Assembly: GCF_000321225.1 (NCBI RefSeq)
Contig: NW_004450323.1
Coordinates: forward strand, 2,380,623 to 2,444,622
Reading direction: 5' to 3'
Source of the DNA: Odobenus rosmarus divergens
Taxonomy: Eukaryota > Chordata > Mammalia > Carnivora > Odobenidae
DNA: 64,000 nucleotides
Of this stretch, positions 61,899 to 64,000 are shown piece after piece. Every line of letters begins with the position of its first letter. The stretch's first letter is position 1. The notes beneath the pieces were generated by a model. It ran no database searches and was not told the origin of the DNA. It worked only from the letters and a program-made list of their open reading frames with translations. Position numbers and translations under genes: made by a program.

Positions 61899-62929
61899 AT
61901 ACCACCTGATGCTCCTACCTCAAGAGAGTCCCGTAGCAATGACATGAGATAAAACATAGAAAAGTACTTTGAAAAATACTTTGCCACAGGAGTGCTCTTC
62001 TCACGACTTTTTGCTTGTATTGTGCACTTATAAACTCAGTTATGCTAAGTGAGACAATTTTATTTTTTTGCTTATTTAAAGGGAGTGTCTGGTTGTTTCA
62101 AGGGCATGTAAGGTGAATTTTCTCATCATGTTTTCTCTTCCTTTGCATCTGGTTGCTGGTTAAGTCTCTGCTCTGTGTACTGGGTGCTCTCATGTCCTGC
62201 ATTTTGGCTTAGAAATATGGTGGTGTTTATATTGCGTGTGTATTGAAAACCATACCTGCATTTGGTGAAAAATGGTTTCTGAATACATTTGAAGCATTCA
62301 TATCGGTTCTTGCTAACTTGTGTAACCTCTGAATAATGGGGAAATGCTGATGTGGCACGGCCACCAAATTCTAAGGTGCTTCAGCATTTTTGACACTTTG
62401 TAAGTAATAGGGCAGGCCTGAACTTGACCCACAGCAATGTTTCTGAATGGTCCAGGGCTGAGCCCTTGGTAAAGTTCTCACCAGTCTGGCAAAATGAGAT
62501 GATAATGGCAGTATAGTTTTTCATGAAACTAAACTTGTTCAACTTGACTTTGAATTTAAATATTTTAAATGTTAATGGATTTTCTTGGCAAAATAAAACA
62601 TTGACCCTATTGCAAGCCCATATTCTTTTGTTTTTGTTTTGTGAAAATTCTCTGAACTGTGAAAGCTAGAAAAACAATGGCAATATAGATTTTATCTATA
62701 TCGATTAATCTGTTAATATAATTATATTGATATAAATAATTTACTGTGAATGCACAGTATTGCTCTTAGCAGCTTGGTACTTAAGTTTTCTCTTCTATTC
62801 TAGTGACACTTTGCCTTTTACTTTAATTTTAACAGAACTTAGTAGTTGCTCATGTGACATCGCTGAAGAATGAATATCTTAGAAAACCAGTTAGGCTGGT
62901 ATGTCGAATGCCATAAGGAATAAGGTAGT
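61899..62929. other. Unique AT-rich intronic sequence
   Basis: No recognisable repeat; includes an AT-rich run at 62690-62745. No exon is seen. Confidence 0.5.
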
Positions 62930-63150
62930 ATTAGACATTGGACTGTGCTGAGGAAACCTGGGTCCAATTCCAGGTTTTGTTTCTTATCAACTCCCTGCTC
63001 CCCTCAGTCATGATTTAGGAAAGTCACATGACCTCAAGGAGACTCATTTTACTCTTCTGTTAAATCGTAATACCAGTTCAGTCCTTAGTTCATATTATGG
63101 ATGTAAGAATTAAGTAAGAACGTGTGTGTGAAAGTACTTTGTGCACCAAG
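62930..63150 (-). mobile_element. MIR SINE
   Basis: CTGGGTCCAATTCCAGG, AGTCACATGACCTCAAGG and TACTCTTCTGTTAAATCG, then GTGTGTGAAAGTACTTTG, follow the full antisense MIR order. Confidence 0.75.
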
Positions 63151-64000
63151 ATTTGCTTTATGAATTTAAGGTATTGTTAAAATACTTTAAGGTTATGAAG
63201 AGTTATGTTAGAAGGATTTCCACTATTGAGCTTTACAATGCAGATTTTTCACATATCATCTTTAAATGTGTTTTGACAGATATGGTCAATGGGATTCCTT
63301 GGAATAAAGGTAGAATATATATTCAAAATATTGTTAGCATCTTTCTCTTTCCTTTGTGCACAATACATCATAATACCATGACCGTTTTCAGCTGTTTCCT
63401 TGATGATGTAAAACAAAGGTGCCACTCGCCAAGTAATTTGTATAAAAACAGCAGATTTCTAGATGAAACAAAAAAGAAAGGGAGCGTGAGAACATGTGAC
63501 TCCATCTTTATCCCAATGATTGTGGTGCACCGCCCCCCGCCTTCCTTTATGGGCGCTATAGGCTGCAACTGGCCTGTTGAACCAGAGAGCCTGCCCTTAA
63601 TGATTTGGCAGGAGAGGCAGGACTCAAAGGGCAACAGGCACATGCCCACCCAGGTGATCACGCCTCCTTCACCACCAGTCACGGGGACTTTCCAGTTCTT
63701 GGTAGCCCCTGCCCCCTAAACACAGGTGGGGCTAGGGTCGTCAATGAGGCTGGCACATCTTTGTCACATGCTTCCCTTTCTCCTGGGGTTTTCATTCAGG
63801 CTCTCTCTCTTCAGCTTCCTCACCATCCTCAGATCTGCCACTCTCCTGTCTCTGTGATGGGTTCCTCTTCCCTAGCAGGTTGCACGGGAGGAGCATGATG
63901 CACCCTCAGGGAGCATGCCACCTGAGCAAGTAGGGAAGGAAGAGCAGAGAGGCACCCACCCAGGGCTGCCCGAGTCATCGGGATCATGCTCCCCAAAGAG
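63151..64000. other. Unique intronic sequence at window end
   Basis: Contains the longest open frame of the window (192 codons, 63141-63719), but it starts with GTG, spans MIR edge and unique sequence, and shows no domain. Not called as a gene. Confidence 0.45.

Noticed and set aside
63141..63719. 192-codon open frame on the + strand
   Set aside because: Starts with GTG, overlaps a MIR edge, has no recognisable domain and no splice or promoter context in a large intron.

Overview
This is vertebrate nuclear DNA from a carnivoran mammal. The evidence is spliced exons with canonical GT-AG borders, introns full of mammalian repeats (MIR, L2, L3, MER5A, MER20, MaLR LTRs, L1), and thirteen tRNA-derived carnivore SINEs. 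The SINEs open with GGCGCCTGGGTGGCTCAGT and are usually flanked by target-site duplications. This head sequence is the form I associate with arctoid carnivores (bears, pinnipeds, mustelids) rather than with dog or cat; that placement is an inference.

The only gene I can support is a three-exon piece of CACNA1E on the + strand (alpha-1E subunit of the R-type voltage-gated calcium channel, Cav2.3). The exons lie at 38449-38552, 39353-39505 and 40690-40871. By homology to the Cav2 paralogues they are exons 4-6, and they encode repeat I from the end of S3 through the S4 voltage sensor, the S4-S5 linker, S5, the extracellular turret and the pore glutamate. Frames join across all junctions. Everything else appears to be intron: about 38 kb of intron 3, introns of 800 and 1184 bp, and at least 23 kb of intron 6. 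I found no neighbouring exon by eye.

Layout. 1-9.7 kb: old L1 pieces, a young L1 3' end with a 19-bp duplication, five SINEs, an MLT1-like LTR, two MER5A-like elements. 9.7-14.4 kb: mostly unique, with a GC-rich patch at 10.56-10.93 kb. 14.4-23.1 kb: long antisense remnants of the CR1-clade LINEs L2 and L3, one split by a MaLR LTR. 23.6-25.7 kb: a nest of L1 fragments. 25.7-38.4 kb: largely unique with scattered MIR, MER20, MLT1, L2 and a SINE. 38.4-40.9 kb: the exons. 45282-53874: a nearly full-length class I (gammaretrovirus-like) endogenous retrovirus on the minus strand, with paired LTRs, a 4-bp CCAA duplication, TATA and polyA signals and a decayed envelope remnant, interrupted by four SINEs. 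54.6-56.6 kb: a third long antisense L2 with reverse-transcriptase-like remnants. 56.6-64 kb: unique sequence with three more SINEs and old L2/MIR fragments.

No new biological system is evident. The most notable points are the structured provirus with its duplicated polypurine-tract/LTR edge, the unusually long CR1-clade LINE fossils all antisense to the gene, two SINEs integrated at nearly homologous points of an old duplicated segment, and UG-repeat tracts close to the exons.
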